From JBBRYB01 sp038238115 (GTDB taxonomy: Bacteria; Actinomycetota; Actinomycetes; Propionibacteriales; Nocardioidaceae): a stretch of DNA of 37,543 nt. Numbering within the stretch: position 1 is the stretch's first letter; the number at the start of each line of letters is the position of its first letter. This document shows positions 6,976 through 15,115 of this stretch, piece after piece. The translations under genes were made by a program, and so were the position numbers. The stretch is from contig JBBRYB010000034.1 of the NCBI GenBank assembly GCA_038238115.1, positions 1 through 37,543 of the forward strand, given 5' to 3'. Under the pieces are notes generated by a model that was not told the DNA's origin, did no database searches, and saw only the letters and a list, made by a program, of their open reading frames with translations.

Positions 6976-8963
6976 CGGTTGGGCGGCCAGGCAACCCTGC
7001 TGCGTGGGTGGAGCTTGAGCTGGGCAGCGGCCGCGACGATGGCCGCGCCGGTCATGTCGAGGGCTGGCTCGTTCGTCTGCCAAGAACGGACATCGTCGAC
7101 GTATCGGCTGCCGCGTGCGTCGAAAGGTGCATACCGGCTCGGTCCGGGGCCAGGGCAGCGCACCATGCCCTCCTGGAAACCGCCGAGCCCGCCGGAGAAG
7201 ATGTCTGCGTCATTGGGGCCGTTCACCACAGCGCCCAGGTCAAGTGGCGCAGACCCATCGGTACTTCCTTCGAGATTGGCGACCTGGTGCTGCATGCAGT
7301 GCGGGAATATAGAGCCCACACCGACCATCGCGCTGACCCCCCATGCGTTGCCGCCCAGCAGCCAGGTTCGCTGACCGGTCGCGAACCTGTCGAAGCGTTT
7401 CCGGCCGGTGAGCTGGTGGTATACGCCCGCGGTAGCGATCAGTCCGAACGTGTGCGAGTTGACGTCGAACGCGTCGTAGACCCCACCGGCCCCGAACGGG
7501 TCCCTGTGAGCACGCCTGAGGCCCGTCTCGAGCTGGGTGCGCACGTTGGCGACGAGGTCGGCCCGGGTCACCGGCAGCCCGGAGCTCAGCCCGCTCCGCG
7601 CCATGGCGCGGACGAGGTCGGCATGGGCAAGCGCGCTCGTGTCGTACAGGTTGAGCGTGTCCCCGGACCCAGCGTCGAGGTAATCACGCGCCCACTGCGC
7701 AGCATCGCGCACGAACGGCCGAGCAGGCAGTCCCAGCTTGAGCGCCGCCAGGGCGATCTCCGCGGCGCCGATCTCCATGTCGTCGCGCCAGCTGCTCTCG
7801 GGGTAGAAGGCGTGAGGCAAGGCCGTGACCAACGGCTTGGGCGGGGTCACGGTGTCGGCCCGGGCGTAGAGCAGGCGGGCGGCATGAAGCTCGCGGCGCG
7901 CCCGTGCCGGGTGATCATCGGCATCCAGCTGGGCGGCGAGGGCGAATGAGGCGGAGACCCGACCGACGAGGTTGGGACTGATGGGTTTGCCCGGTTTCGC
8001 GGCCTCGAAGACGGGCCGATGGGAGACGAACCTGTCGAGATGCGCGGTGTCACGGTCGTCGGCCTGTGGCAGGCGCCAGCCGTCGTGGTCCCCGCGGAAC
8101 GTGCCCTGCCGGTTTCCGGACCCGATGCCAACCTGGATATACAGCGTCCGCGACCTGGCATCCCACATCTTGTCGAGCCAACGCAGGCCGTGCCGGGCCT
8201 CGGCGGTAAGGTCCGCGGGAACACGTCTGCCGAGCATCCGGGCGCTGGTGAGGAGCAGCACGTCGTTGTACGCCGTGCTGTGCGTGAACTTGAGGTAGTC
8301 GCCGGCATCGAACCAGCCGCCCGCCACGTCGACCGGCCCGCCGATCCGACGGAGGTCTCTGTCCAGAACGAGGTCGGAGCCTCGAGCCATCGTCGGCCAG
8401 GCATAGACGGAAGCGCGGCCGTCCAGCAGGTGTGACGGCCTACGGTGGAGCGATCCCGAGATGGTGTCTCGCCCGTCCCTCTGAAGCTGGTCGAAGCTCA
8501 CGCCGTACCGCAGCAGCTTCCCGTACAACCGTCCGGCGCCTGCCACCCTGAACTTCAGCGAGGTTGCCCGGGTGTCACCACGGACCTCGAGACGGTAACG
8601 GCCTGGCGCGGTGAGCTTTGAGAAGGACAACAGGTAGACAGCCCGGTAGTGGCCGTTCCAGTGCCCGAGCGGGCTGGCGGGAACCCGACGTCGAAGGGCT
8701 ACCCGGTCGTGCGAGTCGACCACGACGAACCGGGCACTCTGCAGCGGCCTGGCAGTCATGAGCCGCGCATGCTTGATGTCGTGCGGCAGGTAGCCGAGCT
8801 GGTCGACCCTGATCTCGGCGCGCGCGGACCTGACCGCGTCGGGCATGAGTCTCACCTGGGCGCCCGCGCCCGAGCCGGGCTGTGCTCCACTCACCATGGT
8901 GGGCACACCCGCGACCAGCGCTGTTGCGCCTATGAGTGCTGTCAAGACGCGGATCGCCGACAT
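6972..8963 (-). CDS. Secreted glycoside hydrolase family 9 (endoglucanase / exo-glucosaminidase-like)
   Basis: A 663-residue exported enzyme: signal peptide at residues 1-26 or so, an N-terminal Ig-like CelD_N domain (about 48-142, starting IRVDQLGYLP) and a GH9 (alpha/alpha)6 catalytic domain. The catalytic Asp pair is in WFDAGDY (D219, D222), the conserved His region is PHCMQHQVANLEGS, and the acid Glu is about E632 in SWQTNEPALD. I prefer the ATG at 8963 over the frame opening at 9008 because AGGAG lies 8 bases upstream and a clean signal peptide begins there. GH9 members are mostly cellulases, but GH9 exo-beta-D-glucosaminidases occur beside BadF-type kinases in Vibrio chitin loci, so chito- or cello-oligosaccharide substrates are both open. 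No carbohydrate-binding module is visible. Confidence 0.88.
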   Translation of the reverse strand: MSAIRVLTALIGATALVAGVPTMVSGAQPGSGAGAQVRLMPDAVRSARAEIRVDQLGYLPHDIKHARLMTARPLQSARFVVVDSHDRVALRRRVPASPLGHWNGHYRAVYLLSFSKLTAPGRYRLEVRGDTRATSLKFRVAGAGRLYGKLLRYGVSFDQLQRDGRDTISGSLHRRPSHLLDGRASVYAWPTMARGSDLVLDRDLRRIGGPVDVAGGWFDAGDYLKFTHSTAYNDVLLLTSARMLGRRVPADLTAEARHGLRWLDKMWDARSRTLYIQVGIGSGNRQGTFRGDHDGWRLPQADDRDTAHLDRFVSHRPVFEAAKPGKPISPNLVGRVSASFALAAQLDADDHPARARRELHAARLLYARADTVTPPKPLVTALPHAFYPESSWRDDMEIGAAEIALAALKLGLPARPFVRDAAQWARDYLDAGSGDTLNLYDTSALAHADLVRAMARSGLSSGLPVTRADLVANVRTQLETGLRRAHRDPFGAGGVYDAFDVNSHTFGLIATAGVYHQLTGRKRFDRFATGQRTWLLGGNAWGVSAMVGVGSIFPHCMQHQVANLEGSTDGSAPLDLGAVVNGPNDADIFSGGLGGFQEGMVRCPGPGPSRYAPFDARGSRYVDDVRSWQTNEPALDMTGAAIVAAAAQLKLHPRSRVAWPPNR

Positions 8964-8981
8964 CGCTGGGCTCCTATCGAC

Positions 8982-8994
8982 AGGAAACTTTCCT
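8982..8994. promoter_or_regulatory. ROK operator between GH9 and GH3 genes
   Basis: AGGAAA-C-TTTCCT is a perfect inverted repeat, sharing its AGGAAA/TTTCC halves with the palindrome at 6923-6939. It sits directly after the GH9 -10 box (TACGAT on the minus strand, 9000-8995) and 8 bases before the TTGACA of the GH3 promoter, so one bound repressor could control both divergent genes. Confidence 0.72.
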
Positions 8995-9001
8995 ATCGTA
9001 C

Positions 9002-9031
9002 TTGACACCTTGGGTCTCCCACGCGCAAGGT
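9002..9031 (+). promoter_or_regulatory. Probable promoter of the GH3 gene
   Basis: TTGACA (9002-9007) is followed after 18 bases by CAAGGT (9026-9031). The -35 box is consensus; the -10 is weak. It would give a leader of roughly 14 bases before the ATG at 9052, which explains the lack of a strong Shine-Dalgarno. Confidence 0.4.
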
Positions 9032-9051
9032 GTTGGCCCTACGGTGGCGAC

Positions 9052-10572
9052 ATGGCTGACGTCGGGTCGCCGCAGCAGAACCTGCTCGCGGGCTTCCAGG
9101 GGACAGAGCTGCCGGCGTGGTTGGAGCGTCGGCTCGTTTCGGGCCTCGCCGGGGTCTGCCTGTTCGCCTCGAACGTCGACTCCCCCGCACAACTCAGGCG
9201 GCTGACGAGCTCCATCAGGTGCGCCAATGACTCCGCCGTGATCGCGATCGACGAGGAAGGTGGGGACGTCACGAGGCTGTACGCCGACAGCGGGTCGCCC
9301 TACCCCGGCAACGCAGTGCTCGGACGACTCGATGATCTGGAGGAGACCGAACGCCACGGTCGCCTCATCGCCGAGCAGCTGGTGGCCTTGGGTTGCAACC
9401 TCAACTTCGCCCCGTGCATCGACGTCAACTCGAACCCGATGAACCCGATCATCGGCGTTCGCAGCTTCGGAGCCGACGCGGCGCTGGTCGCGAGGCACGG
9501 CGCGTCCTGGCTCGGGGGTCATCAAGGGGCCGGGGTCGCCGCGTGTGCCAAGCACTTCCCCGGTCATGGGGACACGACCCTTGACTCCCATCTGGAGCTG
9601 CCGACTGTGGACCGCAGCCTCGACCAGCTGGTCGAGCGTGAGCTCCTCCCGTTCCAGACGGCCGTCGACGCGGGCGTCTGGGCGGTGATGACCAGCCACA
9701 TCCTGTTGCCCCAGCTCGACGCCTGTCGCCCGGCGACATTCTCTCCCGCGATCCTGCAGACGATGCTCCGTGACCGGCTGGGGTTCGACGGCGTGATCGT
9801 GTCCGACGCGCTGGACATGGCGGGAGCAAGTGCGTCGACCGGGATTCCGGAGGCGGCAGTCCGTGCACTCGAGGGCGGTTGTGACCTGCTGTGCATCGGC
9901 GCCGACACCTCCGATGCCGAGCTCGCCGAGATCGAGACGGCCATCTCCGTCGCCGTCGAGCAGGAAAGGCTCGCGGTCGCCCGCATCCATGAGGCGGTTG
10001 ACCGGGTCCAGGTGCTTGGGACCCGCCTCGCTACAGCAGCGCGTCCTGAGCACAGCCGCTCGGCTCCGTCGCATTTCGGTGACCCCCTGGGCTTCGAGCC
10101 TGGCGCTGTCGCGGCACAGTTCGAACTCACGGGGCACGCCACGGCCGTCCTGGCTCGCTTACCCGCAGAGTCCGGCGTGACACTGGTCCGGATGAACACG
10201 ACGGCGGACATCGCCTCCGGCCCCACCCCTTGGGGTCCGTTCGCCGCCATGCCTTCTCAAGGGAGCATGGGCCACCGTTTCACGGTAATCGACGCCTGGC
10301 CCGGGACGCCGCCGCCGAACTTCCGGCGTCGTGGGGCCACTGTGCTCATCGGCCGCAACAATCATCGCCACGCCTGGGTCCGGGACCTCATCAGCCGGTG
10401 CAGACGCCACGACCCTGGCATCCTGGTCGTCGAGATGGGATGGCCGGACGAAGGTCACGCTTACGCGGACATCGCGACCTTCGGCTCGTCCCGGTCAGTC
10501 GGCCACGCCCTCCTGGGGATGCTCGTGTCGGGCCGGGCGGCGCCACACCAGAGGAAGGCCGATGAGGTCTAA
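9052..10572 (+). CDS. GH3 beta-N-acetylhexosaminidase (NagZ-like)
   Basis: A 506-residue enzyme with an N-terminal GH3 TIM barrel of the NagZ type and a C-terminal domain. The diagnostic acid-base His/Asp loop KHFPGHGDTTLDSH is at residues 167-180 and the nucleophile is D252 in VIVSDALDM. NagZ-type enzymes release beta-linked GlcNAc, from muropeptides or chitin oligosaccharides. No signal peptide is seen, so it is probably cytoplasmic. The ATG at 9052 (MADVGSPQQ) is chosen because the family homology starts soon after it; the frame is open back to 8845 but that part lies over the operator and the GH9 start. It is divergent from GH9 and shares the operator at 8982-8994, suggesting a role in the same oligosaccharide pathway. 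Confidence 0.88.
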   Translation: MADVGSPQQNLLAGFQGTELPAWLERRLVSGLAGVCLFASNVDSPAQLRRLTSSIRCANDSAVIAIDEEGGDVTRLYADSGSPYPGNAVLGRLDDLEETERHGRLIAEQLVALGCNLNFAPCIDVNSNPMNPIIGVRSFGADAALVARHGASWLGGHQGAGVAACAKHFPGHGDTTLDSHLELPTVDRSLDQLVERELLPFQTAVDAGVWAVMTSHILLPQLDACRPATFSPAILQTMLRDRLGFDGVIVSDALDMAGASASTGIPEAAVRALEGGCDLLCIGADTSDAELAEIETAISVAVEQERLAVARIHEAVDRVQVLGTRLATAARPEHSRSAPSHFGDPLGFEPGAVAAQFELTGHATAVLARLPAESGVTLVRMNTTADIASGPTPWGPFAAMPSQGSMGHRFTVIDAWPGTPPPNFRRRGATVLIGRNNHRHAWVRDLISRCRRHDPGILVVEMGWPDEGHAYADIATFGSSRSVGHALLGMLVSGRAAPHQRKADEV

Positions 10573-10748
10573 GAAAGGCTGTCGTCGTAGCTGACCGAGA
10601 GCAGGCAGGGGTGGTGGCACGCGGCCGATTTCGGACCGCCTGGTCGACTGCTCGGACCCGTTGGTCGGCCTCGCGACCGGGTCGTCCCCGTGCGGGCCGG
10701 TCGCCGCGACGTCAAAGTCCCTCCCGCCGGGCGCGAGGGCGAGAGTAG
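10573..10748. other. Convergent intergenic gap
   Basis: 176 bases separate the GH3 stop from the LacI-type gene stop. A GC-rich imperfect hairpin (GACCC...GGTC / GACC-GGGTC, about 10655-10683) could act as a terminator for either gene but has no T-run. Nothing else is seen. Confidence 0.3.
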
Positions 10749-11777
10749 TCAGCCCGACGGTGGGGGAGCGGTTGACCCGCGCACCACGAGGTGAGTGGGA
10801 AGTGTCAGCTGCTGTTCGTCCGGCGCGCGGCCGTGCAGCAGGTCCAGCGCCAGCTGCCCTGCAATGACGCCCTGCAGGCCGACCTGTTGATGCACGGTCG
10901 TAAGGTCGTTCAGCTCAGCCATGGGGTGGTCGTCGACGCCGACGATCGACATCCGCTCCGGCACAGGGATGTGGGCGCGTCGCAGGCTGCGCAAGGCCCC
11001 GATAGCGACCTCGTCCGAGTACGCGAAGACGGCCGTCGGCGGCTGGCGCAGGCTGAGCAGGCGGTCCATCGCGCGGGCGCCGCCGTCGACTCCCCACGGC
11101 ACTGTGACCATCAGTTCCTGGTCGAGCGGCAGGCCCACCGCTTGGATGGCAGCACGGTAGCCCTGGGACCGGGCCAGGTCGGCAGCCCAGACGGCACCTT
11201 CGAGGTCGCTGGTCCGGATCATCGCAATGCGCTGGTGGCCGAGCTGGAGGAGATGCCCGACGGCCTGGTGTGCCACCTCGACGTCATCCACCCGGACATG
11301 CGGGTAGTGCCGGATGCAGCCGCCCGCCACCACCACCTGGACGCCCATCAGGTCGAGCCGCGCCGCCTCGGACTCCGGCACCGGGAGGGCGATGACGATC
11401 ACCGCATCAGCCTTGCGCCGCGCCGGCAGGCGCTCGAAGAACCGTCGCCGGTCCTCGGCTCCGTCCACGTGGTAGATCAGCACGTCCAAGTCTGCCTCGC
11501 GGAGCACCCCCTCGATGCCGGCCAACATGGTGGAGAAGAACCACACGTTGATCGTGGGTACGACGACGGCGACCCTGCCGGTGGCACCCCCGGACAGGCG
11601 GGAGGCCTCGGGGGAGATGACGTAGGCGAGCTCGTCTGCCAGTGACTTGATCCGCTTGCGGGTGGGCTCGGAGACCCCGGGCATGTCCCTCAGCGCACGC
11701 GACACCGTGGCCGTCGACACTCCCGCCTGGCGGGCGACATCGGACATGTTCACCGGCTGGTGCCCTTGCACGCGCAC
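10749..11777 (-). CDS. LacI-family transcriptional regulator (alpha-glucoside cluster)
   Basis: A regulator of about 342 residues: LacI helix-turn-helix (NMSDVARQAGVSTATVSRAL) with hinge, then a periplasmic-binding-protein-like effector domain (VVVPTINVWFFSTMLAGIEG... to ...VGVDDHPMAELNDLTTVHQ). The frame opens at an ATG at 11819, but that codon lies inside a LacI-type operator (11806-11817), so a downstream GTG is more likely; I use 11777, preceded by GGGG 8 bases upstream. GTG or ATG codons further in are also possible. It is divergent from the GH13 gene and likely represses the GH13 and ABC genes to its right through the two operators in the 217-bp intergenic region, with an alpha-glucoside as inducer. 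Confidence 0.88.
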   Translation of the reverse strand: MRVQGHQPVNMSDVARQAGVSTATVSRALRDMPGVSEPTRKRIKSLADELAYVISPEASRLSGGATGRVAVVVPTINVWFFSTMLAGIEGVLREADLDVLIYHVDGAEDRRRFFERLPARRKADAVIVIALPVPESEAARLDLMGVQVVVAGGCIRHYPHVRVDDVEVAHQAVGHLLQLGHQRIAMIRTSDLEGAVWAADLARSQGYRAAIQAVGLPLDQELMVTVPWGVDGGARAMDRLLSLRQPPTAVFAYSDEVAIGALRSLRRAHIPVPERMSIVGVDDHPMAELNDLTTVHQQVGLQGVIAGQLALDLLHGRAPDEQQLTLPTHLVVRGSTAPPPSG

Positions 11778-11805
11778 CAATGTAGCCCCAGGGCCCGGCG
11801 GCAAC

Positions 11806-11817
11806 GCAAACGTTTCC
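11806..11817. promoter_or_regulatory. LacI-type operator 1
   Basis: GCAAACGTTTCC with the perfect core AAACGTTT (11808-11815) fits the usual LacI/MalR-type operator of actinobacteria. It lies just upstream of the preferred start of the LacI gene, consistent with autoregulation. Confidence 0.6.
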
Positions 11818-11912
11818 ATCGAAGAAATGTCGAATAGCTGCCGACCGTGTCATGGCTGCATCGAGAGACCAGGCACAATGCCGCGCCTCGAGTAAGCGAG
11901 CCAGCCAGGTCA

Positions 11913-11942
11913 TTGACATTCGGTCGGAGCGACGGCACGCTA
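11913..11942 (+). promoter_or_regulatory. Candidate promoter of GH13 gene
   Basis: TTGACA (11913-11918) is followed after 17-18 bases by CACGCT/ACGCTA (11936-11942). The -10 is weak but the following operator at 11946-11957 would cover the transcription start, a normal repressor position. Confidence 0.4.
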
Positions 11943-11945
11943 ACC

Positions 11946-11957
11946 GCAAGCGTTTAC
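11946..11957. promoter_or_regulatory. LacI-type operator 2
   Basis: GCAAGCGTTTAC is a variant of the site at 11806-11817 (GCAAACGTTTCC), sharing GCAA.CGTTT. It sits between the candidate GH13 promoter and the coding region. The spacing of about 140 bases between the two sites would allow looping by a LacI-type tetramer, which is inference. Confidence 0.55.
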
Positions 11958-11994
11958 GTCAGAGATGTCCGCAAGTGCTCCGGGAGGACGCATC

Positions 11995-13671
11995 GTGCCA
12001 CTGCCGGACGGGCCTGCCGTCGCTGACGCGGCGACGACCGGTGAACCCTGGTGGCGCACCGCCGTCGTCTATCAGGTCTACATCCGCAGCTTCGCCGACA
12101 GCGACGGCGACGGCGTGGGCGATGTCGCCGGGTTGCGGGCACATCTGGGCTATCTCGCCGAGCTCGGCGCCGACGCCTTGTGGATCAACCCGTGGTACCC
12201 ATCGCCGATGGCGGACGCCGGGTATGACGTCTCCGACTACCGCGCCATCGAGCCGACGTTCGGGACTCTGGCCGACGCCGAGGCGCTGATCCACGATGCC
12301 CACCAGCTTGGCCTGAAAGTCATTCTCGACATCGTCCCCAACCACACCTCCTCCGAACACGCCTGGTTCCAGGCTGCTCTGGCCGGCGACGAGGCTGCCC
12401 GTGAGCGCTACATCTTCCGGCCGGGGCGAGGCGAGTCGGGCGAGCTCCCTCCCAACGACTGGCAGAGCAACTTCGGAGGACCGTCCTGGACCAGAGTCGC
12501 CGCCGCCGACGGACGGCCAGGAGAGTGGTATCTCCACCTCTTCGCTCCGGGCCAGCCCGATCTCGAGTGGAACAACCCCGATGTGCGCGGGGAGTTCGAG
12601 GACATCTTGAGATTCTGGTTCGACCGTGACGTCGATGGCTTCCGGATCGACGTCGCACATGGCCTGAGCAAGGCCACGGGACTGCCTGACGCCGGCCGGC
12701 GAGACGGCGGTGCTCCGCACAACGACATACACCCCGCGTGGGACCAGGACGAGGTGCACGAGATCTACCGTGGCTGGCGTAAGGTGGCCGACTCCTACGA
12801 CCCACCGCGCATCTTCGTCGCGGAGGCGTGGGTCGCATCCAACGAGCGGCTGGCGCTCTACCTGCGTCCGGACGAGCTCCACACGGCGTTCCAGTTCGAC
12901 CTGCTCCGGGCTCCCTTCCGGGCCGAGGTGATGCGTCAGGTGATCGACGACGCTTCCTCAGCGGGCGCAGGGGTCGGTGCGGCGAGCACCTGGGTGCTGT
13001 CCAACCACGACGTCGTTCGCCATGTCACGCGCTACTCGCGTTCGCAGCCACCCCGTCTGGTCGAGAGCGAGTGGGACCGGGCCCGGTGGGGTTCCGAGCC
13101 GGCCGATGTCGCGCTTGGCACTCGCCGCGCACGGGCGGCGATCATGCTGACGCTTGCCCTGCCGGGGATCGCCTACCTCTACCAGGGCGAGGAGCTCGGC
13201 TTGGAAGAGGTCGAGGAGATTCCCTCGGCAATGCGTCAGGATCCGCGGTGGGAGCAGTCAGGCCGCACCGATCCGGGTCGCGACGGGTCGCGGGTGCCGC
13301 TGCCGTGGTCGGGAGATCGCCCGCCCTTCGGCTTCTCGCCCGACGGGGCGTCGGCCGAGCCGTGGCTCCCGCAGCCAGCGGCCTGGTCGGTCCTGACCGC
13401 ACAAGCGCAAGAAGACGATGCGGGCTCCATGTTGTCGCTCTACCGACACGCGCTGCGTCTGCGCCGCGAGCGGTGGCAAAACGCTGCGCCAGTGACCTGG
13501 ATCGACTCGCCCGGTGACACGCTCGGCTTCCGGCGAGGAGACATGGAGTGCTGGGTCAATACCGGCGGCGACGTACCGCTGCCGAAGGGCGAGGTGCTGC
13601 TCGCATCCGCCGGTGGCACCGAAGCAGGAGTTCTCCCTACCGACACCGCCGTGTGGGTGGCCGTGTCATGA
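11995..13671 (+). CDS. GH13 alpha-glucosidase / alpha-amylase family enzyme
   Basis: A 558-residue cytoplasmic GH13 enzyme (no signal peptide). The four conserved regions are visible: DIVPNH (112-117), GFRIDVAH with nucleophile D219, EAW with acid/base E277, and SNHD with D339. The QSNFGGPSW and YLHLF segments are characteristic of oligo-1,6-glucosidase/alpha-glucosidase-type GH13 enzymes, so it probably cleaves short alpha-glucosides after import. The frame opens at an ATG at 11965, but GGGAGG is placed 7 bases before the GTG at 11995, which I prefer. It is divergent from the LacI gene and 76 bp upstream of the binding-protein gene, so is likely the first gene of the importer operon. Confidence 0.92.
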   Translation: MPLPDGPAVADAATTGEPWWRTAVVYQVYIRSFADSDGDGVGDVAGLRAHLGYLAELGADALWINPWYPSPMADAGYDVSDYRAIEPTFGTLADAEALIHDAHQLGLKVILDIVPNHTSSEHAWFQAALAGDEAARERYIFRPGRGESGELPPNDWQSNFGGPSWTRVAAADGRPGEWYLHLFAPGQPDLEWNNPDVRGEFEDILRFWFDRDVDGFRIDVAHGLSKATGLPDAGRRDGGAPHNDIHPAWDQDEVHEIYRGWRKVADSYDPPRIFVAEAWVASNERLALYLRPDELHTAFQFDLLRAPFRAEVMRQVIDDASSAGAGVGAASTWVLSNHDVVRHVTRYSRSQPPRLVESEWDRARWGSEPADVALGTRRARAAIMLTLALPGIAYLYQGEELGLEEVEEIPSAMRQDPRWEQSGRTDPGRDGSRVPLPWSGDRPPFGFSPDGASAEPWLPQPAAWSVLTAQAQEDDAGSMLSLYRHALRLRRERWQNAAPVTWIDSPGDTLGFRRGDMECWVNTGGDVPLPKGEVLLASAGGTEAGVLPTDTAVWVAVS

Positions 13672-13747
13672 GTGCTCGCAGGCGACATCCAGGCGGCGTC
13701 GACACGCCCTCACCACGTCACATCATCATCAAGTCCGGAGGAATGCA

Positions 13748-15031
13748 ATGCCCCTAAAGCGCATGGCCCTTGCTGGTGCATTGGCCGTATCTCTCACAGC
13801 ACTCGCCGCCTGTGGCGGCGGTGACAGCAGCAGCTCGAGCAGCAGCGGTGACGCTGCGGCCAACTTGGACAGTCGTGGGCCCATCACCTACGTGCAGGGC
13901 AAGGACAACAGCAACGTCGTCCGGCCTTTGATCGACAAATGGAACAAGGCTCACCCCGACGAGAAGGTCACGTTCAAGGAGCAGTCGGACGAGGCCAACG
14001 TGCAGCACGACGACCTCGTGCAGCACTTCCAGGCCAAGGACGCTGGCTACGACGTCGTCGACGTCGACGTGGTGTGGACTGCAGAATTCGCCGCGAAGGG
14101 CTGGCTCCAGCCCCTGACCGGCAACCTAGCCCTTGACACATCGGCGCTGCTCCCGGCCACCGTGCAGACGGCGACTTACAACAAGACGTTGTTCGCCGCT
14201 CCGCAGGCGACTGACGGCGGAATGCTCTATTACCGCAAGGATCTTGTGAAGACCCCGCCCAAGACCTGGGACGAGATGATGAGCGACTGCTCCATCGCGA
14301 AAAGCAACGGCATCGACTGCTACGCCGGGCAGCTCGCGAAGTATGAAGGGCTGACCGTTAACACCGCCGAGGCGATCAACAGCGCAGGCGGCACGATCGT
14401 CGGAGACGATGGCGTCACCCCGACGGTCGACAGCCCAGAGGCTGCCACGGGTTTGGGCAATCTCGCTGAGGCCTACGCGAACGGCAACATCCCGGAGCAG
14501 GCGATCACGTACACCGAGGAAGAGGGCCGCATCTCCTTCGAGGACGGCAAGCTGCTCTTCCTCCGTAACTGGCCCTATGTCTACTCCCTTGCCAGCACCG
14601 ACAAGAGCTCGAAGGTCAAGAACACCTTCGGTATGGCGCCGCTGCCCGGCATGGATGGCCCTGGTGCCTCGAGCCTCGGCGGGCATAACGCGGCGATCAG
14701 TGTGTACTCCGACCACAAGGCGACGGCGCTGGACTTCCTGAAGTACCTCGAGAGCGAGGAGACCCAGAAGTTCTTCATCACCCAGGGTTCACTGGCTCCA
14801 GTGCTGTCGGCTTTGTACGAGGACGCCGCCTTGAGCAAGCAGTTCCCCTACCTGCCAATACTCAAGACGTCGCTCCAAAATGCTGTCCCGCGTCCGGTGT
14901 CTCCCTTCTACCCGGCCGTGACGACAGCCGTCTCAGACAACGCGTACGCCGCGATCAAGGGTGACGTGAGTGTCGAGGACGCGCTGAAGAGCATGTCCGA
15001 TGCCATCACTGCGGCGAGCCAAGGCCAGTAA
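13748..15031 (+). CDS. LpqY/ThuE-like sugar-binding lipoprotein (system A)
   Basis: A 427-residue family 1 solute-binding lipoprotein. The lipobox ALAAC puts lipidated Cys at residue 22, followed by a Ser-rich linker. The mature protein carries the VDVVWTAEFAAKGWLQPL segment and later IDCYAGQLAKYEGLTVN and GGHNAAISVYS, all typical of trehalose/alpha-glucoside binding proteins such as LpqY and ThuE. GGAGG lies 6 bases before the ATG at 13748; a second ATG 5 bases earlier is out of frame. It follows the GH13 gene and precedes two permeases, so the ligand is probably an alpha-linked glucose disaccharide or maltodextrin. Confidence 0.92.
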   Translation: MPLKRMALAGALAVSLTALAACGGGDSSSSSSSGDAAANLDSRGPITYVQGKDNSNVVRPLIDKWNKAHPDEKVTFKEQSDEANVQHDDLVQHFQAKDAGYDVVDVDVVWTAEFAAKGWLQPLTGNLALDTSALLPATVQTATYNKTLFAAPQATDGGMLYYRKDLVKTPPKTWDEMMSDCSIAKSNGIDCYAGQLAKYEGLTVNTAEAINSAGGTIVGDDGVTPTVDSPEAATGLGNLAEAYANGNIPEQAITYTEEEGRISFEDGKLLFLRNWPYVYSLASTDKSSKVKNTFGMAPLPGMDGPGASSLGGHNAAISVYSDHKATALDFLKYLESEETQKFFITQGSLAPVLSALYEDAALSKQFPYLPILKTSLQNAVPRPVSPFYPAVTTAVSDNAYAAIKGDVSVEDALKSMSDAITAASQGQ

Positions 15032-15115
15032 CTCCTCCTGCGGTGGAGTCAGGGTCCCAGAATCCTGGCTCCACCCGCACTCATCCCTGCCCCAGATCAC
15101 CACCAGGAGGCACTC

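Noticed and set aside
8974..10137. 387-codon minus-strand frame over the GH3 gene
   Set aside because: The plus-strand frame has all GH3 catalytic motifs; the minus frame is its antisense shadow.
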